A stretch of DNA of 64,000 nt, taken from the NCBI GenBank assembly GCA_000711775.1, contig ARYC01019235.1:1-64000 (forward strand). Reading direction: 5' to 3'. Positions 10,463 through 23,374 of this stretch are shown in pieces. The notes under the pieces are model-generated. The model saw nothing but the letters and a program-made list of their open reading frames with translations. It was not told where the DNA came from and ran no database searches. This DNA is from Oxytricha trifallax (Eukaryota > Ciliophora > Spirotrichea > Sporadotrichida > Oxytrichidae). The position numbers and the translations under genes were made by a program. Position 1 is the stretch's first letter. Every line of letters begins with the position of its first letter.

Positions 10463-11672
10463 TTTATTGTTAAATTTTAAATATAATTAATTATTATAAA
10501 ACAAATTTCATTTATTCATACAAGGTTAATTATATAAAATAATTCTTAGTCTTATATATGTGAAATTTTAATAATAAAAATAAAAATAATAAAGCATTTT
10601 AATTAAAATCAGTTTATAGCATTATTAGTGTCCAAGATAATTTGGATGATCTTATGTTTATTATTAGGCTTATTTGATCAAATATATAGTGAAAATTAGT
10701 GTGCATAACTTCTGAGAGTAATTAGAGTTTTTGTAATTTGTTACTATTTTTGTAAAAATAAATAGTTTTCTTATATGTTATAAAATTATATCTTTATTAG
10801 AAAATATCTATTATTTTATAATATTATTCAATCAAATCATTCTTTTTTATATTAGAAGATACTGAATTAGATGCATAAATATAAATAGAAAATAATAATG
10901 TAATAAAATTTAGAAAGATTTTTATAAATTTTACATAAATTCTTTAAATTAATTAACAGAAATGTTTATTAAAAGTTTATATCAGGAAATCGTTAGCTTC
11001 AAATTATAATATGCCCAATATATATGTATTATTTAATTTCAATAATATATAAAATATTCATACAAAATAAATGTATAATTCATCGCAGTAAGTGTATATT
11101 TATTAACATGTTTAATTAGATGGTGATTTGGATTAAATAAATTAAAAAAATGCATCGAAAAAAGATTTATTATGTTATTCCATTTAATAAGTAACTTTTT
11201 AGTAAATTCACAATATTTTGTTAAGTAAAACCATAGTAGTTATTTAAAAATATAGAAACCAATGATATTTATTTTGAAGGAAAAATATTCAATATAATCT
11301 TTTTTAATTTTTATGAATGAATGTTTATTATTATTAATATTCAATATCATATAAATATTTGCTAAACATTGATGACCAATGTTTACTATAAATTTAATAA
11401 AATTATCAATTAATATACATTTATAAATTAATCAATTATATTCTGATCTTCTATATCTTTAATGATTAATTTTTAATTTGGAAAAAAAATTTTCTCTAAT
11501 AGCTTTAATTAAGTATTTTATTTTATAAAGATAATAATATTTTAATAAATAATTCTATATGCATTTAATCTTTAAGCTTAATTTAACTTTAAGAAAAATA
11601 AATTATAAATAATCTTTTTTGTAAAATTATTCGTTTTTAACTGTTAAAGTATTATTCATAAAATATTATGTC
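10463..11672. other. AT-rich intergenic region between P2 and P3
   Basis: 1.2 kb with no supportable gene. It contains the shared 5' block at 10701-10760 and runs of A/T. The P3 stop codon borders its right side. Confidence 0.55.
10701..10760 (-). promoter_or_regulatory. Shared 5' block upstream of P2
   Basis: The block reads GTGCATAACTTCTGAGAGTAA and then TTACTATTTTTGTAAAAAT. Near-identical copies occur upstream of P5 (30485-30540) and the relic gene (23743-23799), about 240-350 bp from the start codons. It is a candidate promoter or subtelomeric signal. Confidence 0.4.
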
Positions 11673-14600
11673 TCACACTGGCGGTCTACCATTGCAAATT
11701 TCCTCAACTCCCCAAACAACAATTGTGATATTTTCTTCTCTGCTTCCAACAAATCGATCTTCAAATAAATTGCTGAAATAAGCGGGAACATTATCAATTT
11801 ATTAGTAATATAAATAAATAAAGAGAAGACATTGTTCTTAACCCAGGCGGCACCACTCACGCAATTGCCTAATTTTATAAAAATTATGATAATATTAATT
11901 CGTTCCAGATTTAAGCAGCCAAATCTGAGTCGCTCGTTCCTTCTGTGTATTCAATTTGTTCAAGAGCATTGTTAGAAATAGAAATATAAAACAAAATAAA
12001 TCATTATTTTTTTTAAATATTCGTATTTTAAACTTACACTTTTCACAAATGATGAAAGTCAATAACTTAAATTATTATTTTTTAAATCAATACTTTTTAA
12101 ATCTTTTCTTATCTAAGAGACCTTAAATTGCTTATTTTATTTAATATACCTCATCGTTTTAGAGTTTTAACTATTAAAAATTCCATTAAGAAAACGATAA
12201 TTCTTAATCTTAGAGTAGCTTATCATAAAAATAAATTTATTTAATTTCAAAAAGATATTTTTGGGAAAAAATATAATTATTAATGTTATGATGGATCATT
12301 ATATAGTTTTGCTACAAAGTAAATATAAAAGTAATGAGTTTGATTAGTTTATATTTTACTTTTTGAAAGTTATGTTTTTATTGGCTAACATTTTATCCTT
12401 TAAAATTGGAGATAAATAATTTTAATAAAATGAAATTTCTAATTAACATTATTGTAGGGAAACTTTTGATTAGAGAAATTATTGAATTTAAATAAATTAA
12501 TTATATTTCGTGGCAATTGACTTTTTGCAAACCTAGACAATATGGTACTTGTTCGATAAAGAATTCAAAATTAGCTAAACTTTATTATTGGCCCTGAAGC
12601 GAAATAATTTTACAATAATTTTGGCAACAAAATCAACTAAAAATATCACCAAAAATAAAAGTCGATTTATTTCGCTTCAGGGCCAATAGTAAAGTCCAGC
12701 TAATTTTAAATTCTTTATCAAACATGTACCGTATTGTCCAGGTTTGCAGAAAGTCAATTGCCACGTATTATAATTAATTAATTTTAAATTCAAATTTAAT
12801 TTCCCAAATCAAATGTATTCCTAAAATTAACTAATCTTATACTATATAGAGTTAATTGATTAACATCGAATTATTGGAAAATTGAACAAACTAATTTTGT
12901 CATAAACGACTTTGTCATTAATATATTCCCAAAACAATGATTTTAGATGATCAACTTATTGAAGAACCAAAATACTAAAAATAAAATAGAAGAATCTGAA
13001 TCAACAGGAAGCCATGCAACTAAAGCATCGAAATCTCCCTCTTCCATCTTCACACAATTCCAGCATTCCCCATAATAATCTTCACTTGAAGTATTGCCAT
13101 AAACTACAGACATTTTTAGAAATAAATTATATGTAAATTTCCCAGAGATAGTCTCCATAAATAGTAGCAAGTTGATATTAATTGACATTGAGTGCCATAA
13201 CTTCTAAACTTAAACCCGAGTATTCTTTTAGTAACTATCTCAAATTTGTTTGCAAAGTTTCTTCTACAGATGTCAATGCTTTCTGATCATATTCTAAAGT
13301 CCTGTAAAAATTAAAATTTAAATAAATAATATATTTGTCCTGCTGATCGCTTATGAAAGCATTGGATTAATTTGCCCTAATTTTTCTTAACAATATTAAG
13401 TTAATATTGTTGAAATACATTTTAATTTGGAAAATTAATTATATCTAAATTAATAATAAATCAAAATCGTGGCAGTTAAAGTTGGTCAACTTAAACGATC
13501 TTAGGTTCATTCGAAAGAGAATTAAAAATTAGCTGAACTTTACTATTGGCATACTTTTTTATTGCATCCCTGGAGCGAGTTAATACCACTTTAATTAAAG
13601 ATATCTGAATTCATTAAATTATCCTCTCACATTAAAGTGGAATAAACTCGCTCCAGGAATGCGAAATAATTGTACCGCCAAAAATAAAATCCAGCTAATT
13701 TTGAATTCTCTTTAGAATGAGCCTAAGATCGTTTAAATTGGCCAACTTTAACTGCCAATATTTCGATTTATTATTAATTTAAATATTATTAATTTTCAAA
13801 ATTAAAATGTATTTCAACAATAGTACGACTATTGATAATTTAAAATTATCAAATATTCATCTAAATATAATTAACGAGATAAGCTTTCTTCACTATTTGG
13901 ATCATAACCCTCCTTATTCACAATGATATTCTGACAAATTTTTAATTATTAATTTATGTAAATAACAAGCGTTTGCTGTAATTATGCCTTTATAAATTTA
14001 TTTGGATATTCAAAATTATAAATTAATTAGATCTATAAATATTCACTAAAGGAAGCATTTTATAGTTTTCCAATTAAATAATAATTAAATGTTCAACTTT
14101 TGTAAATAATAAAATGCGATAGTGTTTGTTTAGATTATCATGAAATTATATTTTTTGTCAATCCTAAAGTTTAAAAATATTGTTATAAGTCACTATAAGT
14201 TAAGTTTAAAAATATTTAGTTTTAAATTTAATTTTCGAACTTAAAAATATAATATGCCTTCAGTTAAATACATAACCAAATATCCTGCTTTGTCATCAAT
14301 ATTATTATTTAAGTAAATGATAATAAAGATTATATACTAAAATATAGAATGAAAATAATTAATCCTTTTCTTAATAATTTAATATATAAAGAACTTTCTG
14401 AGAATTTGATATTTTTTAAAAAATACCATAAAATAATTTTACTTAAGAATTATATCAGACTTCAATTAGATATTTTAATGACTTTAAATCAATTATGTTT
14501 TTAGTATTTTAGATTGATATATAATTATATATATAATAATTAATTTGAAATTAAATTAGTGCTACTTTACCATGCTATATTATTTTTATTAGCATTCCCT

Positions 14601-16178
14601 AAAAACTTATATATGTTTGCAATATCTCTCCATCCTTGCCAAATATTTGATGATACATTTCCTTCGTATAGTTTCTATAGGACATCACAGTCTCCAGATC
14701 CCAATAAATAATTACCTAGCCTTTGAATCTAAAAAATTAAAAAATTATTATAATTAACTATGGTATTTTTTTAGTGAACATTGTCTATAAAGTTCGTTTC
14801 ATTCAAAAACTCCCAAAACTATATTTAAATAAATTTATTAATATGATAAGTAATGCGTAATAATCTATATATTTTTTTGGAGTTTATATAAAAGATGAAT
14901 CAAGTTTACAAAATAATTAAATAGTGCAAATTAAGTTTCACTATCAATATAAAAAATATGAGAATTAAATTAAACCACGTAATAATTTTTTTTATATTCT
15001 TGAATAATTAAGATACATCAAAGAATTGGGTGGGATATAATTTTGACAAAAGCTTTCGAAAGTATAATATTCCTCAAATGAGCTTAAATCGGTTTTTCCT
15101 CTCTATTTATCAAAGAATTTCATGAATCCTATATAAATTTCAGCAATACTCTTTGAGAAAACTTCGTAGCATTGTAGGTTGTCTTTGTATAGAGTAAGTA
15201 GTGTCTTATCCACATCACCAAATGTTCTTGAGTCTGCATCTTCGAGTTGAGACATATATTTATCCCAGTTTTATCCAATAAATTTATTCCAATCGATTGA
15301 TTGGAAAGAAGATAATTTATCTTATTCTTCAGCCAAATTCAAATAAATTTTAATTATTTTATATAAAACTTATTTAAATCAAGTTAAGCAGGGGGAGTTT
15401 CAAGCCCTATTCATTAAAATTTAAAAAGATTAATATTTTAAACTCTTTATCATAAAAAAATGTTTCTATCATTTTTAATCTTACATCCAAAAACAATTCT
15501 ACCTTAATACAAATTTCAAATTTGAATGAAAAGCACATATATTTTATAAAAATATAATTTCAACATTGTTAGAAATTTATAATTAAACAAAGAGTCAATG
15601 TAAACCTTTTGAAATATATATTATAAAAGCTGTTTAATATATATTTTAATGATAAAATAAATTATGATTATATGTTTCTAAAATTTAAATTGCCAAGTAG
15701 TTAGAAAGTTATTTTTTAGCATTGAAATTAATTCTGGAGACACGAAATCAATCCAGTTAGATAATTCAAATATATTCAGTTTATCTTATTGCCAAGTATA
15801 ATATTTTAAAATGTTTAAAAATGGAAACTACCAAGAGGTACAAGAAACTTTCTTAGGGCGGGGAAGTTATAAGGGGGTAAGAAACTTCCCCCTCAAATTA
15901 ATACAAAATTATTTCTTAATTCTGTAGAGCTGGTACTACATTTTTTGATGCACCAAATGGAACTGAATTTCCATTCAAGGAAGCTCCTAGCTCTGACAAA
16001 GCTTCCAAAACATCTTCCTCATTTATATTCAAAATAATTTTAATTATAATTAAATTAGATAAATATGATATTTAATTATTTTAATTTGAGTCCAATCCAG
16101 CCACAGTTGTCATAAAAATAAATATTTTATCAGAACTATAGCAACATTTATAAGCTTGAAAAGTTTATTTAACTTCAT
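11673..16178 (-). CDS. P3, secreted array-family protein split by IESs
   Basis: K-type paralogue. The ATG at 16178 gives MKLNKLFKLINVAIVL; a 20-bp IES with pointer TGA joins this to TTVAGLDS. The MDS with NGNSVPFGASKNVVPAL is at 15925-16020, the DVDKTLL..CYEVFSKSIAEIYIGF region at 15040-15260, CDVL..WQGWRDIA at 14610-14730, NIIVNKEGYDPNSEES at 13880-13935, ALTSVEETLQTNL at 13140-13310, TSSEDYYGECWNCVKMEEGD and AWLPVDSDSSI at 12975-13110, EYTEGTSDSDLAAQIWN at 11900-11970, GNCVSGAAWVKN at 11830-11870, and VVWGVEEICNGRPPV with TGA at 11673-11675. The last IES uses pointer AATGT. Two palindromic elements lie in its IESs. No known domain was recognised; secretion is inferred from the signal peptide. 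Confidence 0.75.
12450..12832. repeat. Palindromic element, family H, copy 1 (in P3 IES)
   Basis: Long imperfect inverted repeat. The left arm holds GTGGCAATTGACTTT, GACAATATGGTACTTGTT and TTGGCCCTGAAGCGAAATAA (to about 12610); the right arm is their reverse complement to about 12770, with weaker pairing beyond. The short centre is AT-rich. Same family as the elements at 13405, 17166 and 40885. No transposase ORF, so non-autonomous. Confidence 0.8.
13405..13822. repeat. Palindromic element, family H, copy 2 (in P3 IES)
   Basis: The arms begin TATTGTTGAAATACATTTTA at 13405 and end with its reverse complement at 13822. Inside, GGCAGTTAAAGTTGG..CTTAAACGATCTTAGG pairs with the opposite arm. Arms are about 190 bp. 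It shares AATTAGCTG-ACTTTACTATTGGC with copies 1 and 3, so the family is recognisable despite drift. Confidence 0.8.
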
Positions 16179-17165
16179 CTATTGTAATAATTTAAATATA
16201 TTGAAATAGCTCATTTTTATTTAAATAATTATTCAACAAATTCTTTTATATTTTTAATTAAATTATTTACTTCATTAACATTTATATTTTAATTAAAATC
16301 TTTACTTTATTAACCTTTTAATAATAATGTAAATTTATTGAAAATAATAATCTTTTTCATATCTATTTCAAATTATATTTTTTTAAAAAAATATAGAAAT
16401 ATTGTTTTAATTGAAAGATTTCAATAATTGATAAAAATAAAACGTTTTTTCAAATATAAATTTGAAGGCGTTTATAGTTTTAAAATCGCCATTTTAAAGA
16501 AATAATATTAATGTTAGTTTGAACTGTAACAGTTAAAAGTATTAGTTCATATATTTTTAAGTAATCTCGATAAATGTTTTTTATAAAAAAGAAAACCATT
16601 TTTATTTTTAATTAATTATAAATTAATAATAGCTTAAATTAAACTGAACTTAAATACTCGCCTTTTAATTGACAAAAGTATTTTTATTAAGAATTAATAA
16701 ATAAAATGTGAAAAATATCTAATAATTAGATTTAAAAACTACAAAAAAGTTATAATAGCATTTTTTAGCAATTATAGATATATCTCGATAATTACTTGTT
16801 CTTTTATATTATTTGTCTTAAATTAATTTTTCTCTCTATTAATCACTAATTAAATATATATTTATATTTATTTTATAAAAGTTAACCTAAATTATCAAGG
16901 TATTTTTAAATATTTAGTTGATAATTAATTAAGTTTAGTTTTATTTTTAGTAGTAGTAAGGAGTCGTAGACAATTAAGATGCTCTTATTTTTACTTTTAA
17001 TCTTATTTAGCCTTTTAAATAGTGATTATTAGCGTGCATAATATTCTAAAAGTTAGTTAGTAATTGTAATCATTAAATTTAATTTAATTTTACATTACAT
17101 TTTTAAAGAATCGAAAAGAACAATAATTTTAAACATAAACCCCTTAATTAATATTTTTATTTTAG
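16179..17165. other. AT-rich region upstream of P3
   Basis: About 1 kb without a coding frame. A degenerate form of the shared 5' block (GCGTGCATAATATTCTAAAAG) is at about 17033-17080, farther from the ATG than in P2 or P5. Nothing else was recognised. Confidence 0.5.
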
Positions 17166-17551
17166 CTGAAATATAAATGATTTAGGAAAATTAAATCAAA
17201 ATTTTTAATTAATTATTATAATTAGTGGCAGTAAACTTTCTGCAAACCTGGACAATATGGCACTTGTTTGATAAAAAATTTAAAATTAGCTGGACTTTAC
17301 TATTGGCCCTAAAGCGAAATAAGTCGACTTTTTGGTGATATTTTTAGTTGATTTTGTTGCCAAAATTATTGTAAATTTATTTCGCTTCAGGGAGCGATAA
17401 AATAGTACCGCCAATAGTAAAGTCCAGCTTATTTTAAATTCTCTCTCAAACAAGTACCGTATTGTCCAGGTTTGAGGAAAGTTTACTGCCACTAATTATA
17501 ATAATTAATTACTAATTTTGATTTAATTATCCCAAATCATTTATATTTCAG
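17166..17551. repeat. Palindromic element, family H, copy 3 (upstream of P3)
   Basis: The best preserved member: 386 bp starting CTGAAATATAAATGATTT and ending with AAATCATTTATATTTCAG, its exact inverse. The arms carry TAATTAGTGGCAGTAAACTTT, CAAACCTGGACAATA and AGCTGGACTTTACTATTGGC. A segment near the centre is asymmetric: the right arm has an extra GAGCGATAAAATAGTACCGC. No flanking duplication was certain. Confidence 0.85.
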
Positions 17552-18495
17552 GAGTATATGATTCGTAAAAATGAGTTAAGTATATATTATAAATGATAAT
17601 TTGCATAATTTGAAAAAAAAATTATACTAATATAATTTGATGTATGGGATATATTTATTTCACTACAATTTATAAATTTACTTTTCAATCATAGATATTT
17701 AGAAAGTATTCTTAAATATTGAATTATTCATTCAAGTTATATTTTAAACGACCTTATAAAATCTGATTTCATCTAGGATGGCATAAACAAGATTTCCTTT
17801 ATCTTTTTAACCAGGAGGGGATAATATAATTAAAGAAAATTCTTTATCTTTCCTTTTTAAATATTATGCATACCTTAAAATAGTAGTAATTTCCATTTTT
17901 AGAAGTAGTTACTATTTTTTGTAAAAATACCCTAATTTTGGATGAATTAGTGATTCTTAAATATTTTATATTATGTTTTACCTTATTAGTAACGTTTATA
18001 TTTTAATTTAATTTTCGATTATTTCCTTCTTTTTCATAAATAAGAAATAATTCAATAGTAAATTTAATAAATAAAATGAAAACAACATTCCAAGAATATT
18101 GAATTTTTTATTTTTTAACTACTATTGAATAAAACCTCTATTGTTAGTGTATTATATAATCAAATTTAAATTCAATATACAGCTTCTGGCTCTGATCTAA
18201 CATCCCGAGATCTTACAATAGGAGAAGTTTAATAAAAATTACTGAGTTAACAAAATAAATTCTTATTTTAAAACGTTTAATTTTTTGTATTAAAAGATTC
18301 TTTTAAATTTAAGTTTTGACTCGCCACAGTTTTAATGATATAAAAATATTTTTGAAAATCATATGCAAAATAAAAAACATGAAGAAAGTAAAATAATTAT
18401 GAAAATAGTATTAATGGAAGAATATAGAGTCTTATATTTTGATTTCGATTTTATACGAAATGGATAGTTTCATCATAGTTAATTCATTAATAGAA
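17552..18495. other. AT-rich intergenic region between P3 and P4
   Basis: No gene. It contains a diverged copy of the shared 5' block at about 17866-17940 (GTAGTTACTATTTTTTGTAAAAAT). Its right 130 bp (about 18360-18490) are similar to the DNA just left of P6 (32360-32460), marking the duplicated unit. Confidence 0.5.
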
Positions 18496-21400
18496 TCATG
18501 GTTGAGAGTCAAAAGGTTACTCAGTATTATTTCCTATTGCCTCAGTCTCAGCAGGTTGAGTGTCAACTAGTGCCTCGGTATCAGCTGACTGTTCAATCTC
18601 GATGGGTGTCTCAAGTGAAGGTATATCCTAAACGAGGGGTTAAGTCTCAACAGAAGGCTAAATTTCAGTTGGTTCTTGTGGTTCAATAGGTATATCTGAT
18701 TAAATAGGAGTTGGTCTACCCAGACATAATTCATTTATTCCCCAGACAAAAATATTAACATCATAAATTAATACTATTGCTTAATATGAATTTCATTCTT
18801 TCATTATTGCTATAAAAGAAATTTTCTTTAAAAATCATCAGGATGACTGAAAACAATTTAATCAGTATATTGAGTGTTTACATAGTATTCAATGGAACTA
18901 TCAAAGATCATTTAAAACCGCAAAATCCATTAAATAGATATTTTAGTGATTTGATTTGTAGTGTATAGTTGGGTCTTATTGGGGCTATAGAGAAATTAGG
19001 ACAATTCGCAAAATGATAAATAGAAATTAAAGAAATTTAGGGTCTATTTATAATGAGGAATATTTAGATTTACTACTTAAGCTTAGGTATGATTCGAGTA
19101 TTAAATAGAGACTTAGGAATCTCAGTCCTGAATTATACTGGGATAGCAAAACTCTTACTCAAGTGTGCTTCAACTAATAGGCATCACTAATTGTTTAATG
19201 TTTAGCATCTCCTCTGGATCTTGATAAATCCTGCTAGGAAATAAAAGATTTTTCAGACATATTTACTATATGCGTATTTAAAACTGTTTAAATATTTGGC
19301 ATAATTCCCATTCCACCAGAGTTTTGATGTTTAGCGCAAGTTTCTTAAGAAGATCTCTCAGTTGGATTTAGCTTTTATTTAAAAAATAAATGGTATTACT
19401 TTCAAGAATGCCAAAAGAAGGCAGAGAGTGATAGATTTTACAGAGTCTTTTTGTAATTTATAAGTAATAATAATTGTATATACTTTGTTTCTAAATTTCT
19501 AGATCATTACTCGAGATTCAACTACTAATAGCTACAATCATAGATGACATCTTTGTATTTCTCCTATTAAGAAATTATAAAAGTTTTAATAATAGCTTTC
19601 TGGATCACAATCACTAAAAATTTTCAATTAAATATGGACATTTTATAAAAACAATTTATACTCATTAAATTACAATAATTTTTGATAAAACCTGTTTTAT
19701 CACTACTAACTACAATAAGACCTAAATTATTCCTACAAATCAAATTATCAAAACATTTAATTAAGATTTTTCTGGGTTTTCATTACTCCAGCTACGCACT
19801 CGTCGTCCATTCCAAGCCACAATTAATTGGCCAAGTCTTTTTTGTTATTCGTTTCATCAAATACGATAGAATCCAGGGTTTCCTAAGAGACTGAGACAGT
19901 GCCTTCAATTGGTAACCATGATACAGTCACTCTGTAATCACCCTGAGTCACTGTAAAGCATTTTATTCACATTTAATTAAAGTTTTAAAGGTAAGTAAGT
20001 TTTCAGTTAAATTACTAAGTTAAATGATTGCTAGCACTCTTAATAGAAAGCATCTTATGAGGCATCACTAAATACGGCCCCCATTTATAGACAATATTAT
20101 TAAATAAGTTAAAATCATAAAATTCTATTAAATTTCTATTTTAAACTGTTAGAATAGTCCCAGTAAATGGTAGGTAAGAAGAAACCATTGACATTAAAAC
20201 CCATAACTTCAAGGCTTAAGTCTTAGCTTTCATCTAATAATTAAACTAAATTCTAAGGTAGTGTCAATTCAATTGAATGTAGAGCAAGTTAGTCGAACTC
20301 CAAAATTTAAATCAATTTATTTGTCTAATTTATAATTAAATGATTAGATTAAGTCAAAATAAATATTATTATCTCAAAAATTCTATTCACAATATCTTAG
20401 AAATCTGTTCTGTATTAATCTAATTTAGCTTAATGCTATAAAATAACCATATTTATAAATGCTTGACTTATTATGTTTCATCTGCAGCAAAATCTGCTTC
20501 TAATTATTAATAAACTTCATGACATTTTAAAAAATTTCTGTCCTAAATTAAATCCTTAGTAAAATTTACTTTTTGGAGAGAGATTTTCGGCATCAAACAT
20601 TATAATTTACTTTATTTGTCTAAAATATACAAGAACATATTAATCACTACTTCAATAGCCCCCATAAATTAAACAACTTTCAAAACATAAATTTTCAAGG
20701 TTTTCGACCATCATTGTTTTATTAAACCTTAGAAACTATATTAATTGAATATTCAAATAAATAAATAAATAATGTGATTTTCATGATTGTATTCAAATCT
20801 TTACCAAGATATGAGATGGATGTTTTAATAAGTAAAGTTTGTCAATAGATGAGGATAAATATGTTTGTAAGTTGTAAAAATTAAATATATTTATGTATTG
20901 GATAGGAAATAACTTTTTCGGGTCTGGAGAAACTTATTTTTATGGGTGACAGGAAACTTCACTCTTTAGTAAAAAAAAGGATTTCAGGTCTATGAATATT
21001 TTAGGGGAGGGGACTAAAAACGTTACCCCTTCCTAACTTCTTATTTTGAAAATAAAATGAATTTTGAGTTATTTAAAAAAGACAAGCATCAAATACTGCG
21101 ACACCTTCAGTAAAGTACATGACTAAATAGGCAGCGTTATTGTCAATGTTGTCTCTCCAGCCAGTCCAAATGTTTTATTGAACATTTCCATTGTACAAGG
21201 CTTGTAAGACATCGCATTAGTAAAAATATTGATATATTTAGAAATTAGCTTTAACTCAAATAGATTAAAAAAAAAATTAATTTTTCAATAATTATAGATG
21301 GTATAGCTACCTATTTCTTACATATTTATTTATGATATGAGCATGTTTATACTTATAAATTCATCCTTTATAGCAAAAAACAATTATTTAAAGTCTTAAA

Positions 21401-22686
21401 TACCGACTCAGCATTTCTTTCTGCCAAGTTTCCTTGAAATATAAATTTATTAGATGTGGCCATTATACTAAATTTTTTTAATTGAACACCTCATGGGTAA
21501 CAAATTATTTTTAAATAATATTATTAGTTTAATCAAAGAATTTTTTTCTTCCATTTTTCTAATTAACCTGAACCAATTAGCATCCCTGAAATGTCGTCAA
21601 TATGCCAAAAAAAAATAGTTATTTTTAGAAAATTAAAGAATTAAAAATTTCCTTAAAAAGGTTAATTGTATTATATTTTTAAAGTGAATATGCGTGTATA
21701 AATTGTCTCTTTCTCTGACACAAAAGCCAGCGAAATCCTTGGATTCCTCAAGTTAGCCATATCTATTTAAACCAGTGAATCTATCCCAGAGCTTATTCCA
21801 CCCCAATAATATCTCAGCTATTCCTCCTGAAAAGTTATTGTAGCACTCATCCTGATCTAAGAAAAGAGTCTTTAGGTTTCTATCAACTATGCCGATTACT
21901 GAGTCATCTTAAAAACCGATTTTTAATATATATATATATAAATTATTAAAAATATCAAATAAGAAATGAGAAAATTTTTATTACATTTTAGAGAAATAAT
22001 AATTTTTCAAGTGAATGAAGTATAAACAAATGTGTGTGTGTTTAATTTTATTTCTTTTAGTTTTATAGTGATATCAAATTAAGTAATAAAAAAATATTTT
22101 ATATTGCGAAAATTTTATTTAAATTGATTTGAGCTTTGTAGGTATCAAACAAATATTTTCCAATTGTTTGGTTATTATTAAGGAGCTGTCCAAAAGCTGA
22201 TATACTTTCGTAGTAATTTGATAAGTTTGCATATAAATTTTAAAAATAAGGTGATATATAGTGAAAATTTTCGTTCAATTTATTAATTTTTTACAGTTTT
22301 TAAGAGAAGACGTAATATTAGCAGCTACTCCGCCTGGTATGGCGTGGGAAGACATGCTGTTTGCTAAATCAGTCAAGGCTTTTAAATAATCCTCTCCTTG
22401 AATTACTATTTCAGGTTATTGGTAGTCTTTAGTACTTTCAAAATTTAATAAATATATAAATTTATTATCATAAAGTATAAATTTATTTACTGAGTTCTGC
22501 AACTTAGTCTTAGCAACCTACAGCGGCAATTAAATTAATCAATTTATAATAAGAATTAATCAGATTTCACAGAAATCTTTAAATTAATTATTTTGAAAGA
22601 AATTAGAATTTCTATATAAAATGTAAAATACTATATCTTGCAATTAAACATACGAAAGTAAAAGCAAGTACTTTTGCTAGTCTCAT
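18496..22686 (-). CDS. P4, secreted array-family protein with a TBE remnant in its last third
   Basis: R-type paralogue, closest to P6. The ATG at 22686 gives MRLAKVLAFTFV, then IAAVGCQDQVAE (about 22500-22530), QGEDYLKALTDLANSMSSHA (22310-22400), a QTIGKYLFDTYKAQ segment (22120-22230), DRNLKTLFLDQDECYNNFSG (21690-21910), CDVLQALYNGNVQQNIWTGW (21060-21215), CHEVYQQLEADFAADET (20460-20540), LSLEVMGFNVNGFF (20160-20410), FSDASQDAFYQECWQSF (20030-20110) and YRVTVSWLPVEGT (19785-19970). The coding line is then cut by a TBE remnant and resumes at 18912. The C-terminus reads WGINELCLGRPTP, followed by a Pro/Glu/Thr/Gln-rich tail of about 70 residues ending at TGA 18496-18498. Function unknown. Confidence 0.75.
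18913..19781 (+). mobile_element. Decayed, internally deleted TBE remnant inside P4 coding sequence
   Basis: 869 bp. The left end TAAAACCGCAAAATCC is a worn C4A4 terminus and the right end TTTTTCTGGGTTTTC a worn G4T4 one. ATT flanks both sides (18910-18912 and 19782-19784). Removing the element plus one ATT restores ..ECVAGVMIFD.. as in P6, which has no insertion there. The interior matches the transposase start of TBE-2 (EEYLDLLLKLRY) with many lesions; the 22-kDa and 57-kDa ORFs are gone. Confidence 0.9.
21900..22120. other. IES of P4 with (TA)n and (GT)n tracts
   Basis: This AT-rich spacer between two P4 MDSs holds a TATATATATATA run near 21932 and a TGTGTGTGTG run near 22030. No coding content. 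Confidence 0.45.
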
Positions 22687-23360
22687 TTTATTCAATGTCA
22701 AAGAAATCAATAATTATTTACTAATTTTTAATCATTACACTTTATAATTTTCGAATTATTTATGTCTAGTATTTCTATTGTTTAAATTTATTTGTTAGAT
22801 CTACATAGCTTATTCTTTGCTTAAATATTATAGGAAAGCGAATCACTTGGATGAGTAATTTGGAGTTTCTGTAAATAATCATCGTTTTATTAATCTAGGT
22901 AATAATTAAAGTTATTTTCTTCAAAAAGGTTCATACATTCAAAATCCCAAAACCCCTTAATTAGATGTTTTAGAAATGATTTGGAGTTATAATTTGGGAC
23001 ATATGACTTTGGAAAAGAATTTGCAGATATTATGTTAAATTAATGTATTTTTTATTAAATATTAAAATTGATAAAAATAGAGCTCCCTTTTTTGAAGAGT
23101 TTTTTCATTTATATATTCTCAAGGCCATAATTATATTAATAATACAAATTCTATTATAAGAAAAAAAGATAAAATCTAGGAGAGCTCCAAAAAAAAGTTT
23201 GAACCTCAAGAATTGATTTGAAAATCTATAGCAAATAGATTTTGAAGATGTAAAAGAGCTTTTAAAAAATATTTTTTCATATTAATAAGGTAATAATATA
23301 ATTATCCAAATAATGATAATATTTAATTAATATTTATAATTCAATTCATAATTCGGCGAT
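22687..23360. other. AT-rich region right of P4 with a solo TBE end
   Basis: ATT (22937-22939) is followed by CAAAATCCCAAAACCCC at 22940, then about 70 bp like the TBE-2 left end (TTAATTAGATGTTTTAGAAATG). No partner right end was found, and similarity fades by about 23020. The rest has no gene. A diverged copy of the R-type upstream sequence (AATCACTTGGATGAGTAATTT) is at 22845-22875. Confidence 0.6.
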
Positions 23361-23374
23361 CATAGTTTAATTTA

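Noticed and set aside
12450-13822. The two adjacent palindromes as one composite transposon
   Set aside because: They are separated by P3 coding MDSs and each has its own complete arms; they are two members of one family.
17286-17492. 68-residue minus-strand ORF
   Set aside because: It lies wholly within the arm and centre of a family H palindrome and has no independent support.
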